From: Paraconexibacter algicola
GTDB taxonomy: Bacteria > Actinomycetota > Thermoleophilia > Solirubrobacterales > Solirubrobacteraceae
Direction: 5' to 3'
Assembly (NCBI RefSeq): GCF_003044185.1
Contig: NZ_PYYB01000001.1
Location: forward strand, 1,756,978-1,820,977
DNA: 64,000 nucleotides
A program made the position numbers and the translations under genes. Below, piece by piece: positions 1-7,676 of the stretch (position 1 is its first letter; the number at the start of each line of letters is the position of its first letter). The notes under the pieces were generated by a model. It ran no database searches, was not told where the DNA came from, and saw nothing but the letters and a program-made list of their open reading frames with translations.

Positions 1-1110
1 CGAGGCGCCGTCCGCGACGGTGCCGGTGCACGACTCGATGCCGGTGCCGCCGGTCTCGTCCGCGCAGGAGAACGACGCCTTGATGTCGGCGCCCTGGGCG
101 TAGGTGGCGCCGTCGGCCGGTCGGGTGATCGTCACGGTCGGCTCGGTCTGGTCGGTGACCGTGTAGGAGACGGTCCGCTCGGACGTGTTGCCGGCCTTGT
201 CGACGGCGGTGACGGTGAACGTCTTGGTGCCGCGGGTGGCGGTGTCGATGGCGGCGCCGTCGGCGACGGTGCCGGTGCACGACTCGATGCCGGTGCCGTC
301 CGCGTCGTCGGCGCACGCGAAGGACGCCTTGACGTCGGCGCCCTGCGCGTAGGTCGCGCCGTCCTGCGGCGTCGTGAGCGTGATCCCGGGCTTCGTCCGG
401 TCCGCGACGGTGTACGAGACCGTCGTCGTGGTGCTGTTGCCGGCCTGGTCGACCGCGGTGACGGTGAACGTCTTCGTGCCGCGCGTGGCCGTGTCGATCG
501 GCGAGCCGTCGTCGACGGTGCCCTTGCAGGTCGCGATGCCGGTGCCGCCGGTGTCGTCGGTGCACGCGAAGTCGGCGTCGATGCTGGCGCCCTGCGTGTA
601 GGTCCGACCGTCGGCGGGCGTGCTGATCGTCACGGTCGGCTTGGTCTGGTCGGCGACCGTGTAGGAGACGGTGGTCGTCGCGGTGTTGTTGGCGTTGTCG
701 GTCGCCGTGACGGTGAACGTCTTCGTGCCGAGCGTGGCCGTGTCGAGCGACGCGCCGTCGGCGACGGTGCCGACGCAGGACTTCAGCCCGCTCCCGCCGG
801 TCTCGTCAGCGCAGGAGAACGACGCCTTCACGTCCGCGCCCCGGGCGTACGTGGCGCCGTCGGCGGGCCGGGTCACCGTCACCGTGGGCTTGGTGACATC
901 CACGACGATGTAGGTGATGCTCCTGGTCGTCGTGTTCTGGGCGCGGTCGCTCGCCGTGACCGAGAGCGTCTTGGGGCCGAGCGTCGAGGTGTCGAGCGCG
1001 CCGCCGTCCGGGACGGTGCCCGTGCACGAGACGAGCTCGCCGACGGCGTCGGCGCAGCTGTAGTCCGCGACCAGGGAGGCGTTGCGGGCGACGGTCTGCC
1101 CGTCGGTCGG
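1..1110 (-). repeat. Tandem 249-bp (83-aa) coding repeats
   Basis: The landmark reading CGACGGTGCC on the plus strand, followed by a Cys codon, recurs near 19, 268, 517, 766 and 1015, exactly 249 bp apart. Units are highly similar in the DNA, not only in the protein, especially around the segments encoding DGATYAQGAD and GTKTFTVTAVD. The outermost N-terminal unit (about 860-1110) is the most diverged. Confidence 0.85.
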
Positions 1111-2010
1111 CGCGGTGATCGACGCCGTCGGGGCGACGGCGTCCTCGTAGGAGATGCTCACGGAGCCGTTGCCGGAGTTGCCGGAGGTCGAGAGCGTGGC
1201 ATTCGTCGGGACGAGCGACGACCCGCCGCCGCCACCACCGCCACCGGCTGCGTTCGCGGCGTCGTCGCTGCTGCCGCCGCCTCCGCCGCCGTAGAGCCCT
1301 CCGCCTCCGCCACCGCCCCCGCCGAGGTTCGTCTTCGTGAAGCGGTCCTCGAACGCCGGGAAGTAGGTGCCGCCCGTGCCGCCGGTCCCGAGGCTGCCGC
1401 TCGTCCCCGGACCGGCGCCCGTTCCGCCGGCGCCGCCTACGGCCGCGGTCCCGGCACCGCCGCCCCCGGCGCCGGTGGTGCCCCCGCCGGCGGCACCGGC
1501 GTCACCGCCACTTCCGGCGCTCCGGGGCTGGGCGTTGGAGCCGCCGCCGCCACCCCCGCCCGCGATCACGAACCGGTCGGCGAGGCCGCACGAGCCGGTG
1601 CGCAGGTCGCTCGCCCCGCCCCCGGAGCCTGCGAGCGCGTAGCTCGGGCTGAGGGAGGATCCCGGGGTCCCGCCGCCGTTGAACCCGGCCGTGGTTCCGA
1701 CGAAGACGCAGAGCTGCGACCCGGCGGTCACCGCGCGTGTCCCGGTGACGATGGCGCCCCGCCCGCCGGGGTACGGTGCGGTGTTGCCGCTGATGCCGTA
1801 CCGCTCGCCACTCGCGCCCTGGGCGCCGCTGACCGTGTACGACAGGCTGGTGATGCCCGCCGGAACGGTGTAGCTCGTCTGGCCCCCCGAGAACGTCTGC
1901 GTGGCGGTCGCCGCGCCGGCCGGGGCGACCCCGGTACCGAGGGCGAGCACCGCAGTGCCCACGGTCGCCGCCAGACCCCGTCCGATCGTCCGCTGCTGCC
2001 GTCCCCGCAT
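1..2010 (-). CDS. Secreted glycine-rich / Ig-like repeat protein (3' end outside window)
   Basis: Reading left from an ATG at 2010, the frame stays open to the window edge (670 codons visible). The N-terminus (MRGRQQRTIGRGLAATVG...) is a typical signal peptide with a likely cleavage after APAGA. Residues about 35-280 are an extremely glycine-rich segment with runs of 7-9 Gly. From about residue 283 come 83-residue Ig-like/OmpL47-like repeats built around DGATYAQGADVKASFSCAD, ESCTGTVADG and GTKTFTVTAVD, each with a Cys pair. Five units are visible, the last cut by the edge. The protein is probably exported and surface-associated or adhesive; the repeat type is recognised by pattern only. The gene has its own short upstream region and faces away from nothing else in the window. 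Confidence 0.85.
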   Translation of the reverse strand, partial: MRGRQQRTIGRGLAATVGTAVLALGTGVAPAGAATATQTFSGGQTSYTVPAGITSLSYTVSGAQGASGERYGISGNTAPYPGGRGAIVTGTRAVTAGSQLCVFVGTTAGFNGGGTPGSSLSPSYALAGSGGGASDLRTGSCGLADRFVIAGGGGGGGSNAQPRSAGSGGDAGAAGGGTTGAGGGGAGTAAVGGAGGTGAGPGTSGSLGTGGTGGTYFPAFEDRFTKTNLGGGGGGGGGLYGGGGGGSSDDAANAAGGGGGGGGSSLVPTNATLSTSGNSGNGSVSISYEDAVAPTASITAPTDGQTVARNASLVADYSCADAVGELVSCTGTVPDGGALDTSTLGPKTLSVTASDRAQNTTTRSITYIVVDVTKPTVTVTRPADGATYARGADVKASFSCADETGGSGLKSCVGTVADGASLDTATLGTKTFTVTATDNANNTATTTVSYTVADQTKPTVTISTPADGRTYTQGASIDADFACTDDTGGTGIATCKGTVDDGSPIDTATRGTKTFTVTAVDQAGNSTTTTVSYTVADRTKPGITLTTPQDGATYAQGADVKASFACADDADGTGIESCTGTVADGAAIDTATRGTKTFTVTAVDKAGNTSERTVSYTVTDQTEPTVTITRPADGATYAQGADIKASFSCADETGGTGIESCTGTVADGAS

Positions 2011-2122
2011 GTCGCCCCCTGGCGTTCCGTCGTTGAAGTCCGCCTCGCGTATCCCGACGCGAGCGGCAGCCAGGATGACAGATGCATGCAACCTTCTCCT
2101 GTCGATCTGCCGCTCGCCGGGC

Positions 2123-2149
2123 GTCCGGGACGGGCCGCCCGTCCCGGAC
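2123..2149 (-). terminator. GC hairpin downstream of clpP
   Basis: There is a perfect 12-bp inverted repeat (GTCCGGGACGGG / CCCGTCCCGGAC) with a 3-nt loop, 28 nt after the clpP stop codon. No T-tract follows. It probably terminates clpP transcription before the divergent-facing promoter region of the repeat protein gene. Confidence 0.6.
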
Positions 2150-2177
2150 CGGACGCGGCGTCGCCCGCCCGGTGCGG

Positions 2178-2816
2178 TCAGTCCGACCCCGCGCCGCGCC
2201 CGCCCGCGAAGCCCGCGGGGGTCCGCCCGACCGTCCGGTGCCCGGACACGACGTCGTCGATGAGCCCGTACTCCTTCGCCTGCTCGGCGGTGAAGAAGCG
2301 GTCGCGCTGCATGTCCTCGTGGACGCGCGCGACCGTCTGCCCGGTGTGCTCGGCGTAGATCTCGTCGAGCCGGCGGCGCAGCTCGCGCGTCTCCTGCGCG
2401 TGGATCTCGATGTCGCTGGCCTGGCCCTGGTAGCCGCCGTGCGGCTGGTGGATGAGGATGCGGCTGTTCGGCAGGGCGAACCGCTTGCCGGGGGCGCCGG
2501 CGGTGAGCAGCAGCGAGCCCATGCTCATGGCGATCCCGCAGCAGATCGTCTGCACGTCGGGCTTGATGAACTGCATGGTGTCGTAGATCGCCAGGCCGCT
2601 GTAGACGACCCCGCCCGGGCTGTTGACGTAGAGCGCGATGTCCTTGTCGGGGTCCTGGCTCTCGAGGTGCAGCAGCTGCGCGACGACGAGGTTGGCGATC
2701 TCGTCGTTCACCTCGCTGCCGAGGAAGACGATCCGCTCGTTGAGCAGCCGCGAGTAGATGTCGAAGCTCCGCTCGCCGCGGGAGCTCTGCTCGACGACCA
2801 TCGGGATGAGGGGCAT
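2178..2816 (-). CDS. clpP: ATP-dependent Clp protease proteolytic subunit
   Basis: The 212-residue protein starts [20 protein letters not shown] and matches ClpP along its length. It has the nucleophile Ser in AMSMGSLLL, the His in [12 protein letters not shown], and the Asp in [20 protein letters not shown], so the Ser-His-Asp triad looks complete. ClpP is a cytoplasmic serine peptidase forming tetradecamers with ClpX or ClpC. Actinobacteria often carry several copies. This one is monocistronic, with no clpX or tig beside it, so it may be an accessory ClpP. The start at 2816 fits the family N-terminus; an AAAGGA lies 11 nt upstream. It is divergent from the SRPBCC gene, with 22 bp between the two start codons. 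Confidence 0.95.
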   Translation of the reverse strand: MPLIPMVVEQSSRGERSFDIYSRLLNERIVFLGSEVNDEIANLVVAQLLHLESQDPDKDIALYVNSPGGVVYSGLAIYDTMQFIKPDVQTICCGIAMSMGSLLLTAGAPGKRFALPNSRILIHQPHGGYQGQASDIEIHAQETRELRRRLDEIYAEHTGQTVARVHEDMQRDRFFTAEQAKEYGLIDDVVSGHRTVGRTPAGFAGGRGAGSD

Positions 2817-2838
2817 GACCGCGTGTATCCTTTCGACA

Positions 2839-3171
2839 ATGAATCGGTTGTCATACGAGCATAGCAACCAATCGGTTGTCACGCGCGAGGTGGAGATCGA
2901 CGCGACCCCGGAGGAGGTCTGGGAGTCCCTGGCCACCGAGGAGGGCCGCGACGCCTGGCTCGAGGACGAGCCCGGCCGCGAGGTCCACGTCGAGGTCGTG
3001 CAGGCGCCGTCGCGGCTGGTCTGGTGGTGGTGGAACGGCGAGGAGCCCGCCACCCGCGTCGAGCTGCTCGTCGTCGCCGCCCCGGCGGGCGCCCGCGTCG
3101 TCGTGACCGAGTCCGTCCCCGCGTTCCCGCTCGCCGCCCTCGCGTGCGCGCACGCGTGCGCCCGCGCGTGA
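2839..3171 (+). CDS. SRPBCC (AHSA1/START-like) domain protein
   Basis: The 110-residue protein has the AHSA1-type opening [20 protein letters not shown] and a central W-rich strand ([17 protein letters not shown]), typical of the SRPBCC helix-grip fold that binds small hydrophobic ligands. No catalytic function can be assigned. The ATG at 2839 sits 7 nt after TATCCT (2826-2831), which suggests a leaderless start; GTG 2890 is an alternative. The C-terminal tail (ACAHACARA) is encoded by an alternating CG/CA tract. Its stop overlaps the GTG start of the ArsR gene by 4 bp. SRPBCC-ArsR pairs are common in actinobacteria, usually with the regulator first, so the order here is reversed. Confidence 0.85.
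   Translation: MNRLSYEHSNQSVVTREVEIDATPEEVWESLATEEGRDAWLEDEPGREVHVEVVQAPSRLVWWWWNGEEPATRVELLVVAAPAGARVVVTESVPAFPLAALACAHACARA
2842..2881. promoter_or_regulatory. 12-bp direct repeat (candidate operator) between clpP and the SRPBCC/ArsR pair
   Basis: AATCGGTTGTCA occurs twice, at 2842-2853 and 2870-2881, 28 bp apart. The second copy also forms the dyad CAACC-AATC-GGTTG. The repeats lie inside the first codons of the SRPBCC gene and cover a possible -10 for clpP on the minus strand (TATGCT, 2863-2858). The ArsR protein encoded just downstream is the obvious candidate binder; that is inference. Confidence 0.5.
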
Positions 3172-3521
3172 GCACCGACGAGAGTCCCGGGCAGGAGCAG
3201 GTCAGCGCGGTGTTCGCCGCGCTCGCCGACCCGACCCGCCGACGCGTCGTCGAGACGCTCCTGCGCGACGGCACGACCTCCGTCCCGGCGCTGACCGAGA
3301 CGCTGCCGATCACGCGGCAGGCGGTCGCCAAGCACGTCGCGATCCTTGACGACGCCGGCCTCGTCGAGCGCGTGCCCGGCGGCGTCGGACGGGAGGTCCG
3401 CTACCGGCTGCGCGAGGAGGCGCTCGTGCCTGCCGCGACGTGGATGGCACAGGCCGACCGGGCCTGGGCGGGCCGCCTCGCCCGGCTGAAGGACGTCGTC
3501 GAGGGGCGCACCGGGGGCTGA
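3168..3521 (+). CDS. ArsR-family winged-helix regulator
   Basis: The 117-residue protein contains the ArsR core [21 protein letters not shown] and the recognition helix region [20 protein letters not shown], followed by the wing [13 protein letters not shown]. It has no Cys metal-binding motif in helix alpha3, so it is probably not a metal sensor. Proteins of this type usually pair with an AHSA1 protein. The GTG start at 3168 overlaps the SRPBCC stop (GTGA), implying translational coupling. It likely controls its own operon, perhaps through the direct repeats at 2842-2881. Confidence 0.9.
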   Translation: MSTDESPGQEQVSAVFAALADPTRRRVVETLLRDGTTSVPALTETLPITRQAVAKHVAILDDAGLVERVPGGVGREVRYRLREEALVPAATWMAQADRAWAGRLARLKDVVEGRTGG

Positions 3522-3554
3522 TCCGGGCGCGCCCGCCGCACGCCTCCCGGCCGC

Positions 3555-3574
3555 TGTTGTGCTACACCACAACA
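3555..3574. promoter_or_regulatory. Palindromic candidate operator upstream of the acyl-CoA dehydrogenase
   Basis: TGTTGTG-ctacac-CACAACA is a perfect 7-bp dyad with a 6-bp spacer, ending 38 bp before the dehydrogenase start. A TetR-family gene is the second gene of this operon, and dyads of this size are typical TetR targets. Autoregulation is inferred. Confidence 0.55.
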
Positions 3575-3612
3575 AGCGGTCCCGCAGAACCTTCCGACCA
3601 AGGAGCATCCCC

Positions 3613-4782
3613 ATGGCCATCACGCTCGCCCCCGGCGCGCGCCGCCCGCTGTTCGACGACGTCCACGACGACTACCGCGAGAGCTTCCGGCGCTTCCTCA
3701 AGGCCGAGGTCGTCCCGCACCACGAGCAGTGGCAGCACGACCACATCACCTCGCGCGAGCTCTACACGAAGGCCGCCGAGCACGGCTTCCTCGCGATGGC
3801 CGTGCCGGAGGAGTACGGCGGCTCCGGCGTCGACGACTGGCGCTTCAACGCCGTCCTCTCCGAGGAGGCCGCCTACGCCGGCGTGCAGTCCTCGTGGATG
3901 GGCCCGAACGTCCACAACGACCTCGGCCTGCCGTACCTCCGCGCCGCCGCCAACGAGGAGCAGAAGGAGCGCTGGTACCCCGGCGTCGCCTCCGGCGAGT
4001 CCATCCTCGCGCTCGCGATGACCGAGCCCGGCACCGGCTCCGACCTGTCGGCGATCAGCACGAAGGCCAAGCGCGACGGCGACCACTACATCGTCAACGG
4101 CGGCAAGACCTTCATCTCCAACGGCATCAACGCCGACCTCGTCGTCACCGCCGTGCGCACCGGCGACGACCCGCACCGCGGCCTCTCGATGATCGTCATC
4201 GAGCGTGGCATGGACGGGTTCGAGCGCGGCAACCAGATCCACAAGCGCGGCCAGCACGCCAACGACACGGCCGAGCTGTTCTTCAACGACTGCAAGGTCC
4301 CGGTCGAGAACCTCCTCGGCGAGGAGGGCACGGGCTTCGCGCAGCTCATGGCCCACCTGATCCCCGAGCGCCTGGGCCTGGCCGTCAGCTCGATCGCCTG
4401 CGCCGAGGCCGCCCTCGACCTGACGCTCGACTACGTCAAGGAGCGCAAGGCGTTCGGCAAGCCGATCGGCTCGTTCCAGAACTCGCGCTTCGTGCTCGCC
4501 GACCTCCACACGAAGGTCACGATCACCCGCGCGTTCATGGACCAGACGATCCAGAAGTACGTCGACGGCACCTGCACCGTGCCCGAGGCCGCGATGGCGA
4601 AGTTCTGGACCACCGACCTGCTGTCCGAGGTCACCGACGCGTGCGTCCAGCTGTTCGGCGGCTACGGCTACACCACCGAGTACAAGATCAGCGAGATGTG
4701 GGCCGACGCGCGCGTCAACCGCATCTACGCCGGCACCAACGAGATCATGAAGGAGCTCGTCGGTCGCAGCCTCGGGCTGTGA
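3613..4782 (+). CDS. Acyl-CoA dehydrogenase
   Basis: The 389-residue protein is a full-length FAD acyl-CoA dehydrogenase. It has the signature [17 protein letters not shown], the helix [18 protein letters not shown], and the C-terminal [20 protein letters not shown] and [13 protein letters not shown]. The usual MCAD catalytic Glu in YEGT is Ala here (YAGT). The C-terminus resembles long-chain/isovaleryl types, where the base is a Glu in an earlier helix; the Glu in [14 protein letters not shown] is the likely equivalent. It oxidises acyl-CoA thioesters in beta-oxidation or branched-chain catabolism; chain length cannot be decided. The start at 3613 has AGGAG 7 nt upstream. It is followed with a 4-bp overlap by a TetR regulator. 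Confidence 0.93.
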   Translation: MAITLAPGARRPLFDDVHDDYRESFRRFLKAEVVPHHEQWQHDHITSRELYTKAAEHGFLAMAVPEEYGGSGVDDWRFNAVLSEEAAYAGVQSSWMGPNVHNDLGLPYLRAAANEEQKERWYPGVASGESILALAMTEPGTGSDLSAISTKAKRDGDHYIVNGGKTFISNGINADLVVTAVRTGDDPHRGLSMIVIERGMDGFERGNQIHKRGQHANDTAELFFNDCKVPVENLLGEEGTGFAQLMAHLIPERLGLAVSSIACAEAALDLTLDYVKERKAFGKPIGSFQNSRFVLADLHTKVTITRAFMDQTIQKYVDGTCTVPEAAMAKFWTTDLLSEVTDACVQLFGGYGYTTEYKISEMWADARVNRIYAGTNEIMKELVGRSLGL

Positions 4783-5354
4783 CCGAGGTCGCTCGCCCGG
4801 GGCGCGCCGCGCGGCGCCTGCCCCGGGCGGAGCGCCGCGCGCAGCTGCTGTCCGCCGCGCGCGCGGTGCTCGCGCGCACCGGGGTCGACGGCTTCTCGCT
4901 CGAGGAGGTCGCCCGCGAGGCGGGCGTCGCCGCGTCGTTGCCCCGGCACTACTTCTCGAGCTCCGAGCGCCTGCTCGTCGTCGCCGTCCTGGACGCCGTC
5001 CAGCAGGCCACCGCGCCGCTCGTCGCCGCCGAGGGCGACGTCCAGGAGCGGCTGCGCGAGTGGATCGACGTGCTCGCCGCCGACCCGTGGATCCACGGGA
5101 TCTGGATGCACTCCGCCGGCGTGCACCCCGAGATCGACGACGCCGTGCGCCGCCGCCGCCGCGAGCTCGTCGAGCGCGCCGCGGGCCGCCCGTGGTCCGC
5201 GCTCTCGCGCGCCGACCAGCTGCGCGGGCTGGGCTGGATCGGCGCGTGCGACGCGATCACCGCCGAGTGGGTCGCCGACGGCGCCCACGACGGCACCCGG
5301 CTCGTCGCCGCGCTGACCGACGTGTCGCGGCGCATGGGCCTCGGCGTCGGCTGA
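4779..5354 (+). CDS. TetR-family regulator
   Basis: The 191-residue protein has a TetR N-terminal HTH (QLLSAARAVLARTGVDGFSL, then EEVAREAGVAASLPRHYFSS) and a helical ligand domain with ADPWIHGIWMHSAGVHPEID. It starts at a GTG overlapping the dehydrogenase stop, so the two are co-translated. It probably represses the operon and senses an acyl-CoA or related ligand; this follows from context only. The second HTH helix ending HYFSS rather than YYHF is a common variant. Confidence 0.88.
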   Translation: MTEVARPGRAARRLPRAERRAQLLSAARAVLARTGVDGFSLEEVAREAGVAASLPRHYFSSSERLLVVAVLDAVQQATAPLVAAEGDVQERLREWIDVLAADPWIHGIWMHSAGVHPEIDDAVRRRRRELVERAAGRPWSALSRADQLRGLGWIGACDAITAEWVADGAHDGTRLVAALTDVSRRMGLGVG

Positions 5355-5388
5355 CCGGCCACGCCGGGGGACGCGTGACCGCCCGCGG

Positions 5389-5420
5389 GCGGCCGGGCGC
5401 GCGCGTCCGCGCCCGGCCGC
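5389..5420 (+). terminator. GC hairpin after the dehydrogenase/TetR operon
   Basis: Perfect 13-bp arms (GCGGCCGGGCGCG / CGCGCCCGGCCGC) flank a 6-nt loop, 35 bp after the TetR stop codon. No T-tract follows. It separates this operon from the fructose operon promoter. Confidence 0.6.
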
Positions 5421-5455
5421 GCCGTCGCGATGCCCGACGCCCGGCTCTACCTGGT

Positions 5456-5510
5456 TTCCTGTGGGTACGTGTTGTTTTGTGTTGACTTCTGTGGGAACGC
5501 GGGGCATACT
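5456..5510 (+). promoter_or_regulatory. Fructose operon promoter with direct-repeat operators
   Basis: TTGACT (5482-5487) and CATACT (5505-5510) are spaced 17 bp, the best conventional promoter in the left half of the window. CTGTGGGTACG (from 5459) and CTGTGGGAACG (from 5489) form a direct repeat 30 bp apart, with a weaker TTTTGTGTTGAC between them. The second copy lies in the -35/-10 spacer, so binding there would block RNA polymerase. The DeoR-family protein encoded next is the likely ligand-controlled repressor. Confidence 0.7.
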
Positions 5511-5539
5511 GACCGGGCAGTCACCACGGAGGAGCCCGG

Positions 5540-6301
5540 ATGTACGCAGAGGAACGACAGGCAGCGATCGTCGAGCAGGCCCGGTCCCGCGGGCGCGTCG
5601 AGGTCGCCGGCCTGGCCCAGGAGCTGAACGTCACGACGGAGACCGTCCGGCGCGACCTCAGCGTCCTCGAGCGCCACGGCGTCCTGCGCCGCGTCCACGG
5701 CGGGGCGATCCCCGTCGAGCGGCTCGGCTTCGAGCCCGGCCTCGCCGACCGCGACCGGGCGATGAGCGACGAGAAGGAGCGGATCGCCCGCGCCGCCCTC
5801 GCCGAGGTGCCCGCCGAGGGCGCGATCCTGCTCGACGCCGGGACCACCACCGCGCGGCTCGCCGAGATCCTCCCCGCCGAGGCGACGCTCACGGTCGTCA
5901 CCAATAGCCTGCCGATCGCGCTCACCCTCTCCTCGCGGCCGAACCTCACCGTCCTCACCGTCGGCGGACGCATCCGCGGCCGCACCGCCGCGATGGTCGA
6001 CGCCTGGGCCCTGCGGGTCCTCGAGGACACGCTCGTCGACGTCGCCTTCGTCGGCACGAACGGCCTCAGCGTCGAGCGGGGGCTCACCACCCCGGACACC
6101 GCCGAGGCCGCGGTCAAGCGCGCGATGCTCCGCGCCGCCCGCCACACCGTCGTGCTCGCCGACCACACGAAGATCGGCAACGACCACTTCGCGCGGTTCG
6201 GCGACACCGGCGACATCGACGTCCTCATCACCGACCGCGGCATCGACCCCGACCAGGCCGGCTCGCTGGAGGCCTGCGGCATCCGCGTGGACCGGGCATG
6301 A
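5540..6301 (+). CDS. DeoR-family transcriptional regulator of the fructose operon
   Basis: The 253-residue protein opens with a DeoR HTH (MYAEERQAAIVEQARSRGRV, then LNVTTETVRRDLSVLE and the hallmark LRRVHGGAIP). The C-terminal DeoRC sensor domain contains ILLDAGTTTARLAEILP, VVTNSLPIA and VLADHTKIG. DeoRC domains bind sugar phosphates; with fruK next door, fructose 1-phosphate or fructose 1,6-bisphosphate is the probable inducer. GGAGGAG lies 5 nt before the ATG. Its stop overlaps the fruK ATG by 4 bp. As the first gene of the operon it should be autoregulated through the repeats at 5459-5499. Confidence 0.92.
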   Translation: MYAEERQAAIVEQARSRGRVEVAGLAQELNVTTETVRRDLSVLERHGVLRRVHGGAIPVERLGFEPGLADRDRAMSDEKERIARAALAEVPAEGAILLDAGTTTARLAEILPAEATLTVVTNSLPIALTLSSRPNLTVLTVGGRIRGRTAAMVDAWALRVLEDTLVDVAFVGTNGLSVERGLTTPDTAEAAVKRAMLRAARHTVVLADHTKIGNDHFARFGDTGDIDVLITDRGIDPDQAGSLEACGIRVDRA

Positions 6302-7233
6302 CCGTCGTCACGCTCACCGCCAACCCGTCGGTCGACCGCACCTGCGAGATCGACGCGCTGCGTCGCGGCGCCGTCCTGCGGCCGCTCTCCACCCGCGTCG
6401 ACGCGGGCGGCAAGGGCGTCAACGTCGCCCGCGCGCTGCACGCCGCCGGCGCCCCGAACGTGGCGGTGCTGCCCGTCGGCGGCCACGAGGGCGCGCAGCT
6501 CGTCGACCTCCTCGCCGCCGCCGGCCTGCGCACCCGCACCGTCCCGATCGCCGGCGCGATCCGCGCCAACGTGACGATCGCCGAGCCCGACGGCACCACC
6601 ACGAAGCTCAACGAGCCGGGTCCCGTGCTCGACGCCGACGAGGTCGCCGCGCTGCAGGCCGCCCTGCTCGACGAGGCGCGCACCGCCTCCTGGGCCGTGC
6701 TCTCCGGCAGCCTGCCCCCCGGCTGTCCCGTCGACCTCTACGCCCGCCTGACCGTGGCGCTGCACGCCGCGGGCGTGCGGGTCGCGCTGGACTGCGACGG
6801 CGAGGTCCTCCAGGCCGCGCTGCCCGCCGGCCCCGACCTCGTCAAGCCCAACCGCACCGAGCTCGCGCAGGCCACCGGCCTGGAGGTCCACTCCGCGCCC
6901 GACGCCGTGCGAGCCGCCCACGCCCTGCGCGAGCTCGGGGCGCGCGCCGTCCTCGCGAGCCTCGGCTCCCGCGGCGCCGTGCTGCTCGACGACAGCGGCG
7001 AGCACCACGCCCACGCCGCCGTCGACGCGCCGCGCAGCACGGTCGGGGCCGGCGACGCCGCGCTCGCCGGCTTCCTCGCCGCCGGCGCCCACGGGCCCGA
7101 CGCCCTCGACGTTGCCGTCGCCTACGGCGCGGCCGCCGTCGCGCTCCCCGGCAGCCGCATGCCGACCCCCGCCGACCTTCGTCCCGACGCCGTACGCCGG
7201 CTCCCCGTCCGATCCCAGGAGGCCCTGTCGTGA
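6298..7233 (+). CDS. fruK: 1-phosphofructokinase
   Basis: The 311-residue PfkB-family kinase converts fructose 1-phosphate to fructose 1,6-bisphosphate. It has the N-terminal GGKGVNVARALHAAG motif, SGSLPPGCPVDLYARL, the substrate/nucleotide segment DLVKPNRTELAQATG, and the C-terminal catalytic STVGAGDAALAGF with the base Asp at about residue 253. Length and motifs match FruK/LacC. It is coupled by 4-bp overlaps both to the regulator upstream and to EIIA downstream, placing it in the PTS operon. Confidence 0.95.
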   Translation: MTVVTLTANPSVDRTCEIDALRRGAVLRPLSTRVDAGGKGVNVARALHAAGAPNVAVLPVGGHEGAQLVDLLAAAGLRTRTVPIAGAIRANVTIAEPDGTTTKLNEPGPVLDADEVAALQAALLDEARTASWAVLSGSLPPGCPVDLYARLTVALHAAGVRVALDCDGEVLQAALPAGPDLVKPNRTELAQATGLEVHSAPDAVRAAHALRELGARAVLASLGSRGAVLLDDSGEHHAHAAVDAPRSTVGAGDAALAGFLAAGAHGPDALDVAVAYGAAAVALPGSRMPTPADLRPDAVRRLPVRSQEALS

Positions 7234-7676
7234 GCATCATCACCCCCGCCCTCGTCGACCTCGACCTGCCCGGGGACGACCGCGTCGCGGCCACCCGCGC
7301 GCTCGCGCAGCGGCTGCACGCCGAGGGTCGCGTCACCGACCTCGACGGCTTCCTCGCCGACGTCGCCGCCCGCGAGGCGCAGATGCCCACCGGCCTGGAG
7401 GGCGGCATCGGCATCCCGCACGCGCGCAGCGCGCACGTCACCGAGCCGACGCTCGCGTTCGGCCGCTGCGCCGACGGCGTCGACTTCGGCGCGGCCGACG
7501 GGCCCGCCACCCTCGTGTTCCTCATCGCGGCCCCCGCGGAGGGGGACGCCGACCACATGACGATCCTGGCGAAGCTCGCACGCCGCCTCGTCCGTCCCGC
7601 GTTCCGCGAGCACCTGATGACGGTCGCCGATGCGACCGCCGCGTCGTCCTACATCACCGAGGAGGTCGGGTCATGA
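7230..7676 (+). CDS. PTS fructose-type EIIA component
   Basis: The 148-residue stand-alone EIIA of the fructose/mannitol family carries the phosphorylation site GGIGIPHARS, with the active His at residue 64. It relays phosphate from HPr to the EIIB domain encoded next. In many bacteria this domain is fused in FruA or FruB; here it is separate. The GTG start at 7230 overlaps the fruK stop, and its own TGA overlaps the EIIBC ATG. Confidence 0.93.
   Translation: MSIITPALVDLDLPGDDRVAATRALAQRLHAEGRVTDLDGFLADVAAREAQMPTGLEGGIGIPHARSAHVTEPTLAFGRCADGVDFGAADGPATLVFLIAAPAEGDADHMTILAKLARRLVRPAFREHLMTVADATAASSYITEEVGS

Noticed and set aside
1-1110. CRISPR-like array
   Set aside because: The 249-bp period, open reading frame and protein-level conservation show coding repeats, with no short repeat/spacer structure.
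2178-3623. A longer clpP start giving a 481-residue protein
   Set aside because: The extra 269 residues are antisense to the SRPBCC and ArsR genes and resemble nothing; the family N-terminus begins at 2816.
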